Source: Gemmatimonadota bacterium (lineage in GTDB: Bacteria > Gemmatimonadota > Gemmatimonadetes > Longimicrobiales > Gaopeijiaceae). Taken from it: 64,000 bases of DNA. The stretch covers positions 1-64,000 of the forward strand of contig SLCK01000024.1 in assembly GCA_007125845.1 (NCBI GenBank). The letters are read 5' to 3'. This document shows, one piece after another, positions 36,485 to 45,402 of this stretch. The notes under the pieces were generated by a model that saw nothing but the letters and a program-made list of their open reading frames with translations, did not search any database and was not told the origin of the DNA. How positions within the stretch are numbered: position 1 is the stretch's first letter; each line of letters opens with the position of its first letter. A program made the position numbers and the translations under genes.

Positions 36485-37248
36485 GCTCGTCGGAGGTGCT
36501 GCTGGCGTTCGACACCTCCACTCCGGTGGGATCGGTGGCGGTCTCCCGGGAAGGAACGATCCTGGCAAGGGCGGTTCTCCTGGAGGCCGGGGAGCACGCC
36601 TCGCACCTCGTGCCGATGATCGCCGAGGTGCTCGAAGAGGCGGACGTGGCCCGCAGCCGGATCACCGGTATCGTCGCGGGGCGTGGACCAGGCTCCTTCA
36701 CCGGAGTGCGCATCGCTGCGGCAACGGCTCGGGGCCTCTGCGCCTCGCTTGGAATCCCCCTCTGGCCATGTTCATCACTGGCCGCCGCCGCGGCCTCCTA
36801 TGGGGCGGAGCTTCCCGAGTCCCTCGAGTCTTCCGCCGGGTCTTCAACCGAGCCCAATGCCGGATCGGTAGAGGGGCGACCTCGGTACGTTCTCTTCGAC
36901 GCCCGGGCAGACCGAGTGTATGGTGCGTGTTACCGTATGTCCGAGGAGGGGATGGAGACCCTGGTGGATCCGCACGCCGCGACGATCGGGGAGGTGTTGG
37001 AGGGGGCGCTGCCAGAGGACGTCGTCTTCTGCGGCGACGCGGTCCTTCGCCACCGTGCCGTCTTCGAGGCGGCGGAGCACGAGTGCCTTTCTCCTCCCGC
37101 GGGAGTTCCGCTCGCCGAGGGTCTCCTCCGGGTACATGCGATGAGCTCCGGGAGAGACGACATGCGGGTAGGAGCGCGTTGGCAGCCTGAGTACCTCAGG
37201 GGGACTTCGGCGCGAAGGCCTTCGATGCGGTGGAGCGGCTCGGGGTGA
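36481..37248 (+). CDS. tsaB: tRNA t6A37 synthesis protein TsaB
   Basis: A 255-residue ASKHA-fold protein that binds TsaD and TsaE. LAFDTSTPVGSVAV at the N-terminus and GRGPGSFTGVRIAAATARGL are TsaB signatures. I start at GTG 36481 because GTGA overlaps the tsaE stop and gives the standard N-terminus. The frame stays open back to 36046, but that stretch overlaps tsaE and is not protein-like. A serine/glutamate-rich insertion (residues about 100-125) is not part of the conserved fold. Confidence 0.93.
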   Translation: MSSSEVLLAFDTSTPVGSVAVSREGTILARAVLLEAGEHASHLVPMIAEVLEEADVARSRITGIVAGRGPGSFTGVRIAAATARGLCASLGIPLWPCSSLAAAAASYGAELPESLESSAGSSTEPNAGSVEGRPRYVLFDARADRVYGACYRMSEEGMETLVDPHAATIGEVLEGALPEDVVFCGDAVLRHRAVFEAAEHECLSPPAGVPLAEGLLRVHAMSSGRDDMRVGARWQPEYLRGTSARRPSMRWSGSG

Positions 37249-37691
37249 AGGTGCGCGCCGCGCGCCCGCGGGACCTTCCGGCCGTGTCAGAGATCGAGGA
37301 GGCCTCTTTTTCTGCCCCCTGGAGCGTCTCGGCCTTTCGCACCCTCTTCCAGAGAGATCGAGTCCGATTCCTCGTGGCGGAGTCGGAGGACGGGGTCATC
37401 GGGCATGCGGTCCTGTGGTACGCCCTGGACGAAGCAGAGCTCGCAAACCTCGCGGTCGCTCCGGAGGAGCGGGGCCGGGGGGTGGCCGGGGTCCTCGTGG
37501 ACCGCTTGATTGAGGAGTGCCGGGCCGTCGGAGTCCGGAGAATCTTCCTGGAGGTGCGCGAGTCGAACCGAGTGGCGCTTCGACTCTATCGGGGAAAGGG
37601 ATTCCAGGAGGTCGGAGTGAGAGCTGCCTACTACCAGAACCCGCGCGAGGACGCACGCGTGCTCAGATACGATCTTCCGGTGGAGCGATGA
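37245..37691 (+). CDS. rimI: ribosomal-protein-alanine N-acetyltransferase RimI
   Basis: A 148-residue GNAT acetyltransferase. The acetyl-CoA loop reads [19 protein letters not shown], with Q/RxxGxG/A present as [29 protein letters not shown] is characteristic of RimI. It would acetylate the N-terminal alanine of ribosomal protein S18. GTG 37245 overlaps the tsaB stop (GTGA) and starts the domain at KVRAARP; GTG 37230 adds five residues. The tsaB-rimI order is widespread in bacteria. Confidence 0.92.
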   Translation: MKVRAARPRDLPAVSEIEEASFSAPWSVSAFRTLFQRDRVRFLVAESEDGVIGHAVLWYALDEAELANLAVAPEERGRGVAGVLVDRLIEECRAVGVRRIFLEVRESNRVALRLYRGKGFQEVGVRAAYYQNPREDARVLRYDLPVER

Positions 37692-38656
37692 CTCGATTTC
37701 CAACCTATCGGGGACGCAGGCTCAGGGGTTCGAAGCCTCTGCGTGCCCTCGTGCGGGAGACCCGTCTCTCCCCCGATCGACTCCTCCTGCCCCTCTTCGT
37801 GGAGCCGGGAGAGGGTGTGCGCCTGCCTGTGACCTCCATGCCCGGCGTATCACGGACGTCGGTGGATGGGATCGTGGCGGATGCCCGTGAGGCACACGAG
37901 TTCGGAGTCGGAGGGGTCCTCCTCTTCGGATTGCCGCGGGAAAAGGACGAACGGGGAAGCGAGGCCTGGGCAGGCGACGGTGTCGTCCAGTCGGCGCTGC
38001 GCGCGCTGAAGGCGGAGTTGCCGGACCTCCTCGTGGTCACGGACGTCTGCCTCTGTGAGTACACCTCGCACGGCCACTGCGGAGTCCTCGAGGCAGGCGA
38101 GGTGTCCAACGACCCGACCCTGGAGCTGCTCGCCCGGACCGCCGTCAGCCATGCTCGGGCCGGAGCGGATCTCGTTGCACCATCGGATATGATGGACGGC
38201 AGGATCGGAGCGATTCGTCATGCCCTGGACGAGGCCGGGTATCCTCAGCTCCCCATCATGAGCTATGCCGCGAAGTATGCTTCCGCCTTCTACGGCCCAT
38301 TCCGGGATGCTGCCGACTCGGCACCGGCAACGGGCGACCGGCGAGGCTACCAGATGGATCCGGCCAACGCGGAGGAGGCGCTCCTGGAAGTCCGGTCGGA
38401 CCTGGCGGAAGGAGCGGATATCGTGATGGTGAAACCGGCCCTGGCCTACCTCGACGTCATCCGTCGAGTGAAGGAGGAGACCTCGGCACCGGTGGCGGCA
38501 TACCACGTGTCGGGCGAATACTCCGCCATCATGGCGGCCGTGGAGAGAGGGTGGCTGGACGAGGCCGCGATGGAGGAAGCCCTCATCTCGATCCACCGGG
38601 CGGGCGCCGACATCCTGATTTCGTACTGGGCGCGGGAGTTCGCCAGGCGATCATAG
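37688..38656 (+). CDS. hemB: delta-aminolevulinic acid dehydratase (porphobilinogen synthase)
   Basis: A 322-residue enzyme that condenses two 5-aminolevulinate molecules to porphobilinogen in tetrapyrrole synthesis. [14 protein letters not shown] (about 118-131) has the three cysteines of the catalytic zinc site, so this is a zinc-type enzyme. [15 protein letters not shown] and [13 protein letters not shown] contain the two Schiff-base lysines. I start at ATG 37688, which overlaps the rimI stop (ATGA). With hemA at 41814 it forms part of the window's heme pathway. Confidence 0.97.
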   Translation: MTRFPTYRGRRLRGSKPLRALVRETRLSPDRLLLPLFVEPGEGVRLPVTSMPGVSRTSVDGIVADAREAHEFGVGGVLLFGLPREKDERGSEAWAGDGVVQSALRALKAELPDLLVVTDVCLCEYTSHGHCGVLEAGEVSNDPTLELLARTAVSHARAGADLVAPSDMMDGRIGAIRHALDEAGYPQLPIMSYAAKYASAFYGPFRDAADSAPATGDRRGYQMDPANAEEALLEVRSDLAEGADIVMVKPALAYLDVIRRVKEETSAPVAAYHVSGEYSAIMAAVERGWLDEAAMEEALISIHRAGADILISYWAREFARRS

Positions 38657-38683
38657 GGCAAGCGTCTTGAGGACGAGGCGCAT

Positions 38684-39073
38684 TCACGCCGCAGGGCGTT
38701 CGGGGAGGAACTCGATCGTGTAGGGAGGGAGGGGTTTGCCGTTGCCGAGTCGTTCCGTGATCGTGCGGGCCCACTCCTCAAGGGCCCGGGCGAGCGCGAC
38801 CGGCTCGGAACGGCGAAAGGAGCCGGGTACGATCAGAATTCCCGCGTGCTCGCGGTGTTCGTGGAAGAATCTGCGCGTGAGATCGATATAGTCGGCTCGG
38901 TTGTAGGTGACGAAGGCTGCCCCTCGTCGCGCGGCCTCCACCAATTGCCATCCATCGTCGGCACCCGCGATTCCCAACTCGTGCACGCTCTTGACCTCGA
39001 GCCCGAGATCCCGTGCCGCCTCCGCGGTTCCCGCCGCAACGGTCTCGTCGAGGACAAGCTCCGGGCCCCCCAC
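38684..39073 (-). CDS. DUF5615-type PIN-like protein, probable toxin
   Basis: A 129-residue small protein. LDETVAAGTAEAARDLGLEV, DDGWQLVEAARRGAAFVTYN and DYIDL match the DUF5615 fold, a PIN-like nuclease with an Asp at the start and an AFVTxNxxDY motif. It starts with GTG 39073, one base after the stop of the upstream gene, so translation is coupled. This is the usual order antitoxin-toxin. RNase activity is inferred from the family. Confidence 0.8.
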   Translation of the reverse strand: MGGPELVLDETVAAGTAEAARDLGLEVKSVHELGIAGADDGWQLVEAARRGAAFVTYNRADYIDLTRRFFHEHREHAGILIVPGSFRRSEPVALARALEEWARTITERLGNGKPLPPYTIEFLPERPAA

Positions 39074-39074
39074 G

Positions 39075-39503
39075 TCAGACCCTCAGCTCATGCGGATGGC
39101 TGAACGGGAGGCTCTGCTTCACCCACTCCGGAGTGGAGCCCCGTTCGCGCGCAAGCCGCTCATCGATCTCCGTCGGGAAGAGCTCGTAGTAGTGCAGGGC
39201 GGCTCTCAGCTTGGTGTCCGGCACCTCCGGGAAGGCCCCCTGGAGACCGTCCCAGTCCTCATCGACATCCTTCCACCCCGCGATGACCTCCCAGACGTCC
39301 AGCCCCGTGCCCGCAAGCATCGCCCGGCGACCAGCCGGACCGTCCACGAAGATGATGCCTGGACACTGCCGCATACGGAGTGACTCGTCGAGCAGCTCTA
39401 TCACCTGCTCGGACCAGCCCGAGCGACCCCTCCGCTCCGCCTCCAATTCGATCTTTCGGTCCAGATCCTCGGGAATCCGAATGCTCCGCTGAACCTTCGC
39501 CAT
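39075..39503 (-). CDS. antitoxin with ribbon-helix-helix N-terminus and DUF433-like domain
   Basis: A 142-residue protein. AKVQRSIRIPEDLDRKIELE (residues 2-21) looks like an RHH DNA-binding arm and would autoregulate the operon. From about residue 50, GIIFVDGPAGRRAMLAGTGL and AALHYYELFPTEIDERL resemble the DUF433 antitoxin domain. DUF433 and DUF5615 genes are commonly paired. AAGGAG lies 10 nt upstream of the ATG (39514-39519 on the minus strand). Confidence 0.78.
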   Translation of the reverse strand: MAKVQRSIRIPEDLDRKIELEAERRGRSGWSEQVIELLDESLRMRQCPGIIFVDGPAGRRAMLAGTGLDVWEVIAGWKDVDEDWDGLQGAFPEVPDTKLRAALHYYELFPTEIDERLARERGSTPEWVKQSLPFSHPHELRV

Positions 39504-39918
39504 GGTACATACTCTCCTTATTGCGAGGACACACGAGTGCGCCCGGGCACGTCCCGCGTCCGTTGTCGTTTCCAGAGATTTGGATTGAAGACCGTTCGCC
39601 AGTGGGGTCCGTCGTTCCGACTCGAGGCTGTGCCACATCGGCGGCTCGGCCGCCCACTCTCCTCGACTCCGTCCTCCATGTGCCGGTCGACGGTCGGTTC
39701 GTACACAGCCCGGCCGGATCGGTTCCGACGTCATCGGCACTTTTTCGCTGTCGGCTGCGGGTTCTCCGGCGATCGCCGTCCCAGAAACATATGTCTTTGC
39801 GACGTTGACCCTCTTCCGTGGCCCCAGTATCTTCACCAGAGCGTCTCGAAACCCCCTTGCGGCGCGGCGCCTCTTCAGGCTTCAACTCGTTCGTTTCCCA
39901 TTCCAGACAGGAGCCGTC
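39504..39918. other. 415-bp gene-free region between the toxin-antitoxin pair and a secreted-protein gene
   Basis: The only gap above 300 bp in the window. It holds the leader of the antitoxin (minus) and a good promoter candidate for the plus-strand gene at 39919. The composition is a little less GC-rich than the flanks. I see no tRNA, repeat or credible small ORF. Confidence 0.5.
39805..39833 (+). promoter_or_regulatory. candidate sigma70-type promoter of the secreted-protein/hem/tol cluster
   Basis: TTGACC (39805-39810), a 17-nt spacer and TATCTT (39828-39833) match the consensus at 5/6 and 4/6. They leave a leader of about 80 nt before ATG 39919. The -10 sequence TATCTT recurs at 53973 and 59530. 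Confidence 0.5.
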
Positions 39919-40884
39919 ATGGTTCGCAAGCCGGGCGCAATCTTGATCGCCTTGGCGCTCCTGCTGGCCTCGGCCGTCCCTTCCGCTTCGGCCGCGCAGG
40001 AGGTCCCGCAGCTCCGCGGGGAGGCGGAGCAGGGAGACGACGTGCTCGACTACCGTGCACGCAGGGAGCTCATCCGGTACGAGCCCTTCGAACCCCTTGG
40101 CGTTCCGGATGTACCGATCGGGTCGCGCACCGTCTTCTTCGAGGAGCGGGACCCGGAAGCGCTCCGGCTCGAGGTGCTCATCCAGCCGGCAGCGGAGGTC
40201 ACTGCGGTTCCCGGGGCGGTATTCCGGGCGGCGGGCTGGATTTCCGCCCCGGAGGTGGAGCGGAGGGAGCGGCTGGGCGAGGTGATCGGCTTCGCCGCTG
40301 ACCAGGGTGTGCGATTGGATCGGGACACCGTCCACCCCTACGACGAGGTCCGCATCCGACTTGTGGGAGACAGTCGCCCGGGCGTCGGGGAGGACCTCCT
40401 GCTCTACCGCATCGACAGGGAGGTGGAGGGGGTGGGCGAGATCGTGGCGCCTACCGGGCGTGTCCGGATCATACGCACGAACCCGGACGGTGATGTGGTG
40501 GGGCAAGTGATCCAGGAGTACGACCGGGTGCAGGTCGGGCAGCTTGTGGGGCGGGTGCGGACCTTCCCCATTCTCCCAGGCGTACATCCTGCAGAGTCCG
40601 ACCTCGGGATCGAGGCCCGCCTGCTCACGTTCCAGGAGGAAAAGGAGCTGCACCTCCCCGGTGACTTCGCCTTCATCGACCGCGGGCGGGCCGACGGGTT
40701 GGCGGTTGGCGACGAGTTCTTTGCCTTCGTCGGAGAGGGGCCTGGCTGGGAGGGGCGGGTGGTGGGGAGCTTCCAGGTCGTGGGTATCAGCGAAGCGACG
40801 GCAACCGTGCGGCTTGCCCAGGTCGGTGCCCCTGCTTCGATCCGGCCGGGACTGAGGCTCATGCTCCACCGGAAGATGCCGTGA
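39919..40884 (+). CDS. exported protein of unknown function
   Basis: A 321-residue protein with a clear signal peptide (GAILIALALLLASAVPSASA, cleavage near AQE). The mature part has a repeated motif of short beta segments. GDFAFIDRGRADGLAVGDEF near residue 255 and a related VGQLVGRVRTFP region resemble FlgT-C-like or LysM-adjacent beta domains. It is probably periplasmic. I chose ATG 39919 over the TTG at 39805, since the latter is the -35 hexamer of the candidate promoter. It may be the first gene of a run continuing into hemX, hemA and tolQ. I do not recognise a family. Confidence 0.8.
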   Translation: MVRKPGAILIALALLLASAVPSASAAQEVPQLRGEAEQGDDVLDYRARRELIRYEPFEPLGVPDVPIGSRTVFFEERDPEALRLEVLIQPAAEVTAVPGAVFRAAGWISAPEVERRERLGEVIGFAADQGVRLDRDTVHPYDEVRIRLVGDSRPGVGEDLLLYRIDREVEGVGEIVAPTGRVRIIRTNPDGDVVGQVIQEYDRVQVGQLVGRVRTFPILPGVHPAESDLGIEARLLTFQEEKELHLPGDFAFIDRGRADGLAVGDEFFAFVGEGPGWEGRVVGSFQVVGISEATATVRLAQVGAPASIRPGLRLMLHRKMP

Positions 40885-40942
40885 TCGAGATCGGGCGGTC
40901 TCGCGCCGCTACGCGAGCCGCCGGTGCCACCCGCCGAGCTCC

Positions 40943-41752
40943 GTGATTCATTTCGCCGCTTTTCTGCTCTACTTCTGCGCCTTCGTTCTTTGGGTGATCC
41001 TGCTCTTCAGGGGGGCCCGGGGGACGGGTGCCCTGCTCGCATCGGTGCTCTCGGCGGCCGCTGTCCTGCTCCACGCGCTGGCCCTCGGAGAGTTCTGGTT
41101 GACCCATGGGGAGCTTCCCCTCGTCGGCCCGGGAGCAGCGCTCTCCTCGTTGGCCTTCGTCGGGGGAGTGGCGCTCGCCGTGATGTTGCCCATGAGGGAA
41201 GTGGCGAGAGTTGCGATCGCGCTCCTCCCGGTCATCGTGTTGATGCAGGGTGCGGCGCTGGCCGTGGGCATCGAGCCCGCCGCGGCATCGTTGGACTTCC
41301 AGGGGGCCGGCTTCGTGCTCCACGTCGGCCTCGCCTTCCTCGGGCTCCAGGGGTTGGCCCTCGCGTTCGCCGCCGGCAGCCTTTATCTCATCCAGCACCA
41401 TGAGCTGAAGGAGAAGCGCTTGGGCAGGATCTTCTTCTTCGTTCCGTCACTCGCGACCCTGGAACGGGTAGGGCGGATCGGGATCTGGTTGGGCTTCACG
41501 TCCCTTTCACTTGCCCTGGTGGTCGGGTGGGCGTGGACTGTCCAACACCGGGGCTCGCTCGAGATATCCGATCCAAAGGTCGTGTGGGCCGTCGTGAGTT
41601 GGCTCGTCTTCCTGGGCATCTTCGGCGCCCGCAGGGGGAGGGGTAGGACGGAGTACCGCAGCGCCCTCGCCGCAGTCGTGGGGTTCGCGGTGGTGGTTGG
41701 TTTGTACCTTGCGCTCCGGATCACCTCCGGCGGGGAGGGGCTGTTCCTGTGA
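40943..41752 (+). CDS. cytochrome c assembly/HemX-like membrane protein (CcsA family)
   Basis: A 269-residue protein with about eight membrane segments. DPKVVWAVVSWLVFLG near residue 220 matches the second half of the WWD motif of CcsA/CcmC proteins (DPKETWALITWL), but the first Trp-rich half is only WAW. This degenerate form is typical of HemX-like members. Its position directly before hemA is the classic hemX-hemA order and points to control of glutamyl-tRNA reductase or heme handling. It starts at GTG 40943. Confidence 0.82.
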   Translation: MIHFAAFLLYFCAFVLWVILLFRGARGTGALLASVLSAAAVLLHALALGEFWLTHGELPLVGPGAALSSLAFVGGVALAVMLPMREVARVAIALLPVIVLMQGAALAVGIEPAAASLDFQGAGFVLHVGLAFLGLQGLALAFAAGSLYLIQHHELKEKRLGRIFFFVPSLATLERVGRIGIWLGFTSLSLALVVGWAWTVQHRGSLEISDPKVVWAVVSWLVFLGIFGARRGRGRTEYRSALAAVVGFAVVVGLYLALRITSGGEGLFL

Positions 41753-41813
41753 GGTTCGGGATTCGAGTCGGTGCCGACGGCGGCCGGGGAGAGAGGGGGA
41801 GGTCCGCTTGATC

Positions 41814-43187
41814 ATGCCGCTTTCCGTGGTGGGCGTGAGCCACGACACGGCTCCAGTGGAGGTAAGGGAGCGCCTGGCCTTCGGAGCGTCCGAGGCCTCT
41901 CAGGCCCTCCTCTCCATCCGGAGGGAGGAGGGGATCCAGGAAGAGGTCCTCCTTTCCACCTGCAATCGCACTGAGATCTACCTTTTCCCGTCGCACGCGG
42001 AACGATCGCGGTCGGTGGTCGAGCGAGTGCTCTCGCGGAAGGCCGGTTTCTCCGAAGATGCGGTTCGGCAGTACCTCTTCCAGATCTCCGGCGAGGCCGC
42101 GGTACGTCATCTCTTCCACGTGTCCACGGGTCTCGATTCCATGGTCACGGGGGAAGCCGAGATCCAGGGCCAGGTGAAGGAGGCCTATGAGAGAGCGGCC
42201 ACCCTTCCCGTGGACCCTCCGATGGCCGGGCCGGTCCTGAATCGGCTCTTTCAGATGGCGCTTTCCGTAGGAGGGCGCGTGAGAGCCGAGACCCCGATCG
42301 GAGAGGGGTCGGCGTCGGTGGCTTCGGTGGCCGTCGAGCTGGCACGGAAGATCTTCGGTTCCCTCCAGGGCAAGAGAATTCTGATTCTGGGAGCGGGGGT
42401 GACGGGTGAGCTGATCGTCGAAGCTCTCGCCCGCGAAGGGATACGGGGGATCGTGGTCGCCAATCGAACGCACGAGCGGGCGGTGGAGCTGGCCAGGAAG
42501 CACCGCGGCCACGCGATCCCCTTCGAGCAGATTTCCGAGGCGCTCCGGAGCGTCGACATCGTGCTCTCCTCGACCGCGGCTCCGCACCCGGTCCTGACCC
42601 GGAGCATCGTGCGGGATTCGTTCGACAAGCCTCGCCCCCATCCGCTCCTCATCATCGACATTGCGATCCCGCGCGACGTGGATCCCGCGGTCGGGGACGA
42701 ACCGGAGGTCTTCCTCTACAATGTGGACGACCTGCGAAAGATCGTGGACGATCACGTACAGATTCGTGAGCAGGCGCTCCCGAAAGCGGCGGGGATCATC
42801 GAGAGCCACTCGGAGGAGTTCAGGGTGTGGTACTCGTCCCTGGCCCTGGTCCCGGTCATTCGGCGAATGCGGAAAGAGGCGAGGCGGCATCGAGACCATG
42901 AGTTGGACCGGCTCCTCCAGGGCATGTCCCATCTGACGGAGGAAGACCGTGAGCGGGTTCGGGAGTTTTCCCGGCGACTGGTGAACAAGCTCCTCCACCA
43001 GCCCACGGTTCGGCTCCGCAAGGGCATGGCCCGCGGGGGCGGGGCCGAGTTGGTGGATGCGGTTCGCTTCCTGTACGGCCTGGAGGAGAGCGACGGGCCC
43101 CCACCTCCACTGTTCAGGTCCGAGGATTCCCGGGCCGAGGTGTTTCGAGCGGACGAGATCGAGGGGAATCAGAGGGCGGGAGATTGA
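41814..43187 (+). CDS. hemA: glutamyl-tRNA reductase
   Basis: A 457-residue enzyme that reduces glutamyl-tRNA to glutamate-1-semialdehyde, the first step of the C5 heme route. LLSTCNRTEIY (about 45-55) contains the catalytic Cys. LILGAGVTGELIVEAL is the NADPH-binding element, and the C-terminal dimerisation domain ends in LDRLLQGMSHLTEE. ATG 41814 follows GGGGGAGG (41795-41802) by 11 nt; TTG 41808 is possible. The stop overlaps the start of the next gene (TTGA). Confidence 0.96.
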   Translation: MPLSVVGVSHDTAPVEVRERLAFGASEASQALLSIRREEGIQEEVLLSTCNRTEIYLFPSHAERSRSVVERVLSRKAGFSEDAVRQYLFQISGEAAVRHLFHVSTGLDSMVTGEAEIQGQVKEAYERAATLPVDPPMAGPVLNRLFQMALSVGGRVRAETPIGEGSASVASVAVELARKIFGSLQGKRILILGAGVTGELIVEALAREGIRGIVVANRTHERAVELARKHRGHAIPFEQISEALRSVDIVLSSTAAPHPVLTRSIVRDSFDKPRPHPLLIIDIAIPRDVDPAVGDEPEVFLYNVDDLRKIVDDHVQIREQALPKAAGIIESHSEEFRVWYSSLALVPVIRRMRKEARRHRDHELDRLLQGMSHLTEEDRERVREFSRRLVNKLLHQPTVRLRKGMARGGGAELVDAVRFLYGLEESDGPPPPLFRSEDSRAEVFRADEIEGNQRAGD

Positions 43188-44188
43188 GTGCCGCGGTGAG
43201 AACGGAGCAGGCCAGGCGAATCCTCGTGACCGGTGGGGCCGGGTTCATCGGGAGTCACGTTGCGGACGCCCATCTCCGCGGCGGGGACCGGGTATGGGTG
43301 CTCGACGACCTCTCCACCGGACGGCGGGAGAACGTTCCGGAAGGGGCCGTATTCCTGGAGGCTTCGATCGAGGACCCGGACGTCCTGGATCTCTGCAGAG
43401 ACGTGGGATTCGACCTGGTGAGCCATCATGCCGCCCAGATCGACGTTCGTCTCTCGGTTCGAGATCCGGAGCGGGATGCGCGCATCAACGTTCTGGGGCT
43501 CCTCAATGTCCTCGAAGCGGCCAAGGTGACCGGCGTTAAAAGAGTGGTGTACATCTCCTCGGGAGGGGTGGTCTACGGCGAAGCGGAGGAGCGCCCCACC
43601 CGGGAAACGGCCCCCAAGTTGCCGCTCTCCCCCTATGGAGTGTCCAAGCTCGCGGGCGAATTCTACCTCAATTACTACCGACGGGTGCATGGGCTGGAGT
43701 ACGTGGCGCTTCGCTACGGAAACGTCTACGGTCCGCGCCAGGATCCGCACGGGGAGGCCGGCGTTGTCGCGATCTTCGCCACGCGCCTCCTCGCCCGCGA
43801 ACCCCTTGTCGTCTTCGGTGACGGGGAGCAAACCAGAGACTATGTCTACGTCGGTGATGTCGCCGCCGCGAACTTGTTAGCTTGCGAGATGCCCCTCCTC
43901 GACGAAGGGGACCTTGACGACTATGCGTTCAATGTGGGAACGGAGGTTGGAACGAGCGTGAACCGATTAGCTGACGTCATGGAGTCCGTGTCCGGACACG
44001 CACCGGGCCGGGAACGGGCCGCCCCCCGCAGGGGGGAGCTTCGTCACAGCGCGCTGAACGCAGAGCGCTTGCGTTCGCGGGGCTGGCTGCCTCGCACGTC
44101 CCTCGAGGACGGGTTGCGGACGACGTTCAAGTGGGTCGAAGCCAACACCTCCGGGGGCCCACTCGAGCCGACGGAAGGCGGACCATGA
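43184..44188 (+). CDS. NAD-dependent sugar epimerase (UDP-glucose 4-epimerase-like)
   Basis: A 334-residue extended SDR protein. LVTGGAGFIGSHVADA binds NAD, and YISSGGVVYGE and SPYGVSKLAGE provide the catalytic Ser and YxxxK. FGDGEQTRDYVYVGDVAAAN is the C-terminal substrate motif, closest to GalE-type epimerases. The start is TTG 43184 inside the hemA stop (TTGA), and its own stop overlaps tolQ (ATGA). This places a nucleotide-sugar enzyme between heme and Tol genes. Its sugar substrate is not identifiable. Confidence 0.9.
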   Translation: MSAAVRTEQARRILVTGGAGFIGSHVADAHLRGGDRVWVLDDLSTGRRENVPEGAVFLEASIEDPDVLDLCRDVGFDLVSHHAAQIDVRLSVRDPERDARINVLGLLNVLEAAKVTGVKRVVYISSGGVVYGEAEERPTRETAPKLPLSPYGVSKLAGEFYLNYYRRVHGLEYVALRYGNVYGPRQDPHGEAGVVAIFATRLLAREPLVVFGDGEQTRDYVYVGDVAAANLLACEMPLLDEGDLDDYAFNVGTEVGTSVNRLADVMESVSGHAPGRERAAPRRGELRHSALNAERLRSRGWLPRTSLEDGLRTTFKWVEANTSGGPLEPTEGGP

Positions 44189-44904
44189 GCTTCCTCCTCC
44201 TTCAGGTCGGTAGACAAGTCCCCGAAACGGCGTGGGATCTGATCTGGGGAGGCACGCTCCCCACGCAGATCATCCTCCTCGTCTTGCTGTCTTTCTCGCT
44301 TGCCTCCTGGGTGCTGATCTTCTGGAAATGGAAGCAGTTTCGCGCCGTGGAGCGGGACGGGGACCGCTTCCTCGAGGCAATGGAGCGCTCTCAGAGGATG
44401 GAGGATGCCTACAAGTCAATCCTGGCTCTCCCTGACTCGCCGTACGGACGGGTATTCCGGCAAGGAGTGAACTTCTTCAGTGAGCTGCGTCCCGGTGCGC
44501 TCCGGGAAGGCGCTCCCGCCGGGGAAGGGCTCACATTGACTCAGCTCGAGGTGCTCAGGATGGTGATGGAGAAGGAGGAGGCCGAAGAGCGAGACGAGCT
44601 CGCAGTCGGGCTCACCTGGTTGGCCGTAATCGGAACCATCTCACCCCTTCTGGGCTTGCTCGGGACGGTCATCGGGATCATGAACGCGTTCCTCGGGATC
44701 GTTGCGACCGGGTCGACGAACATCGGTGCTGTCGCTCCAGGAGTCGCGGAAGCCCTGGTGACCACTGTATTTGGCCTGGCGGTCGCGATTCCCGCGGTGA
44801 TCGGCTACAACTACTTCGTCGGACGATTGAACCTCGTTCTGGGCGAGCTCGAAGGTTTCGCCTCCGAGTTCATCGGAACCCTCGCGAGGGAGGGTCGGGT
44901 TTGA
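44185..44904 (+). CDS. tolQ: TolQ/ExbB-family proton-channel protein
   Basis: A 239-residue inner-membrane protein with three membrane segments. The first is at about 28-48, and the later pair is GLTWLAVIGTISPLLGLLGT and VAEALVTTVFGLAVAIPAVI. TISPLLGLLGTVIGIMNAF and the TxxGL..AIP pattern are family hallmarks. It forms the proton channel with TolR that energises TolA. Identification as TolQ rather than ExbB rests on the neighbours tolR, tolA, tolB and pal. Confidence 0.92.
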   Translation: MSFLLLQVGRQVPETAWDLIWGGTLPTQIILLVLLSFSLASWVLIFWKWKQFRAVERDGDRFLEAMERSQRMEDAYKSILALPDSPYGRVFRQGVNFFSELRPGALREGAPAGEGLTLTQLEVLRMVMEKEEAEERDELAVGLTWLAVIGTISPLLGLLGTVIGIMNAFLGIVATGSTNIGAVAPGVAEALVTTVFGLAVAIPAVIGYNYFVGRLNLVLGELEGFASEFIGTLAREGRV

Positions 44905-45341
44905 CCCGCAGAGGAGGACGGGGCAGGTCCCAGCGGGGTGATCTCTCGGTCCAGGCCGAGATCAACATCACCTCGCTCATCGACGTCGCCTTCACCCTGC
45001 TCGTGATCTTCATCATCACGGCCCCGATCCTCCAGGGAGGGGTCGAGGTCCAGCTCCCCAGGGCGCAGGTTCAGCCGGTCACGGCGCAGGACGATCCATT
45101 CATCGTCACTGTGATGGACGACGGTATGGTCGTGATCGGGGAAACTCCGGTGACGGTGGAGGAATTCCGCGCGGCCTTCCCCCAGATCTACCAGGCGGCC
45201 GGACCGTCGGCGGTCTACATCCGGGGCGACTCGGCGGCCATGTATGGGAGGGTGCTTCCCGTGATGGCCACGATCGCACGGGTGACCCAGGAGGACGGAA
45301 TCCCCTGGAGACTGATCGCCGAGCCGGATGAAACCCCCTGA
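44901..45341 (+). CDS. tolR: TolR/ExbD-family protein
   Basis: A 146-residue protein with a single N-terminal membrane helix. INITSLIDVAFTLLVIFIIT carries the conserved Asp (about residue 28) needed for proton conduction. The periplasmic part has the short beta domain of ExbD (PFIVTVMDDGMVVI). It starts at TTG 44901, overlapping the tolQ stop. Confidence 0.92.
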   Translation: MTRRGGRGRSQRGDLSVQAEINITSLIDVAFTLLVIFIITAPILQGGVEVQLPRAQVQPVTAQDDPFIVTVMDDGMVVIGETPVTVEEFRAAFPQIYQAAGPSAVYIRGDSAAMYGRVLPVMATIARVTQEDGIPWRLIAEPDETP

Positions 45342-45375
45342 CCCCCCCCACCCGGGAGGCCGGAGGCACCCGTAC

Positions 45376-45402
45376 GACTGCGGCCGCTGGCGGGGCGCAG
45401 TC
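45376..45402 (+). terminator. hairpin between tolR and tolA
   Basis: GACTGCG (45376-45382) and CGCAGTC (45396-45402) form a perfect 7-bp stem. An inner CCG/CGG stem closes a CTGG loop. It has no T-tract, so it may be an attenuator or mRNA-stability element rather than a full stop. Confidence 0.35.

Noticed and set aside
39259-40869. Minus-strand 536-codon frame over the toxin-antitoxin gap
   Set aside because: Includes the gene-free gap and the antisense of the exported protein; no family signal.
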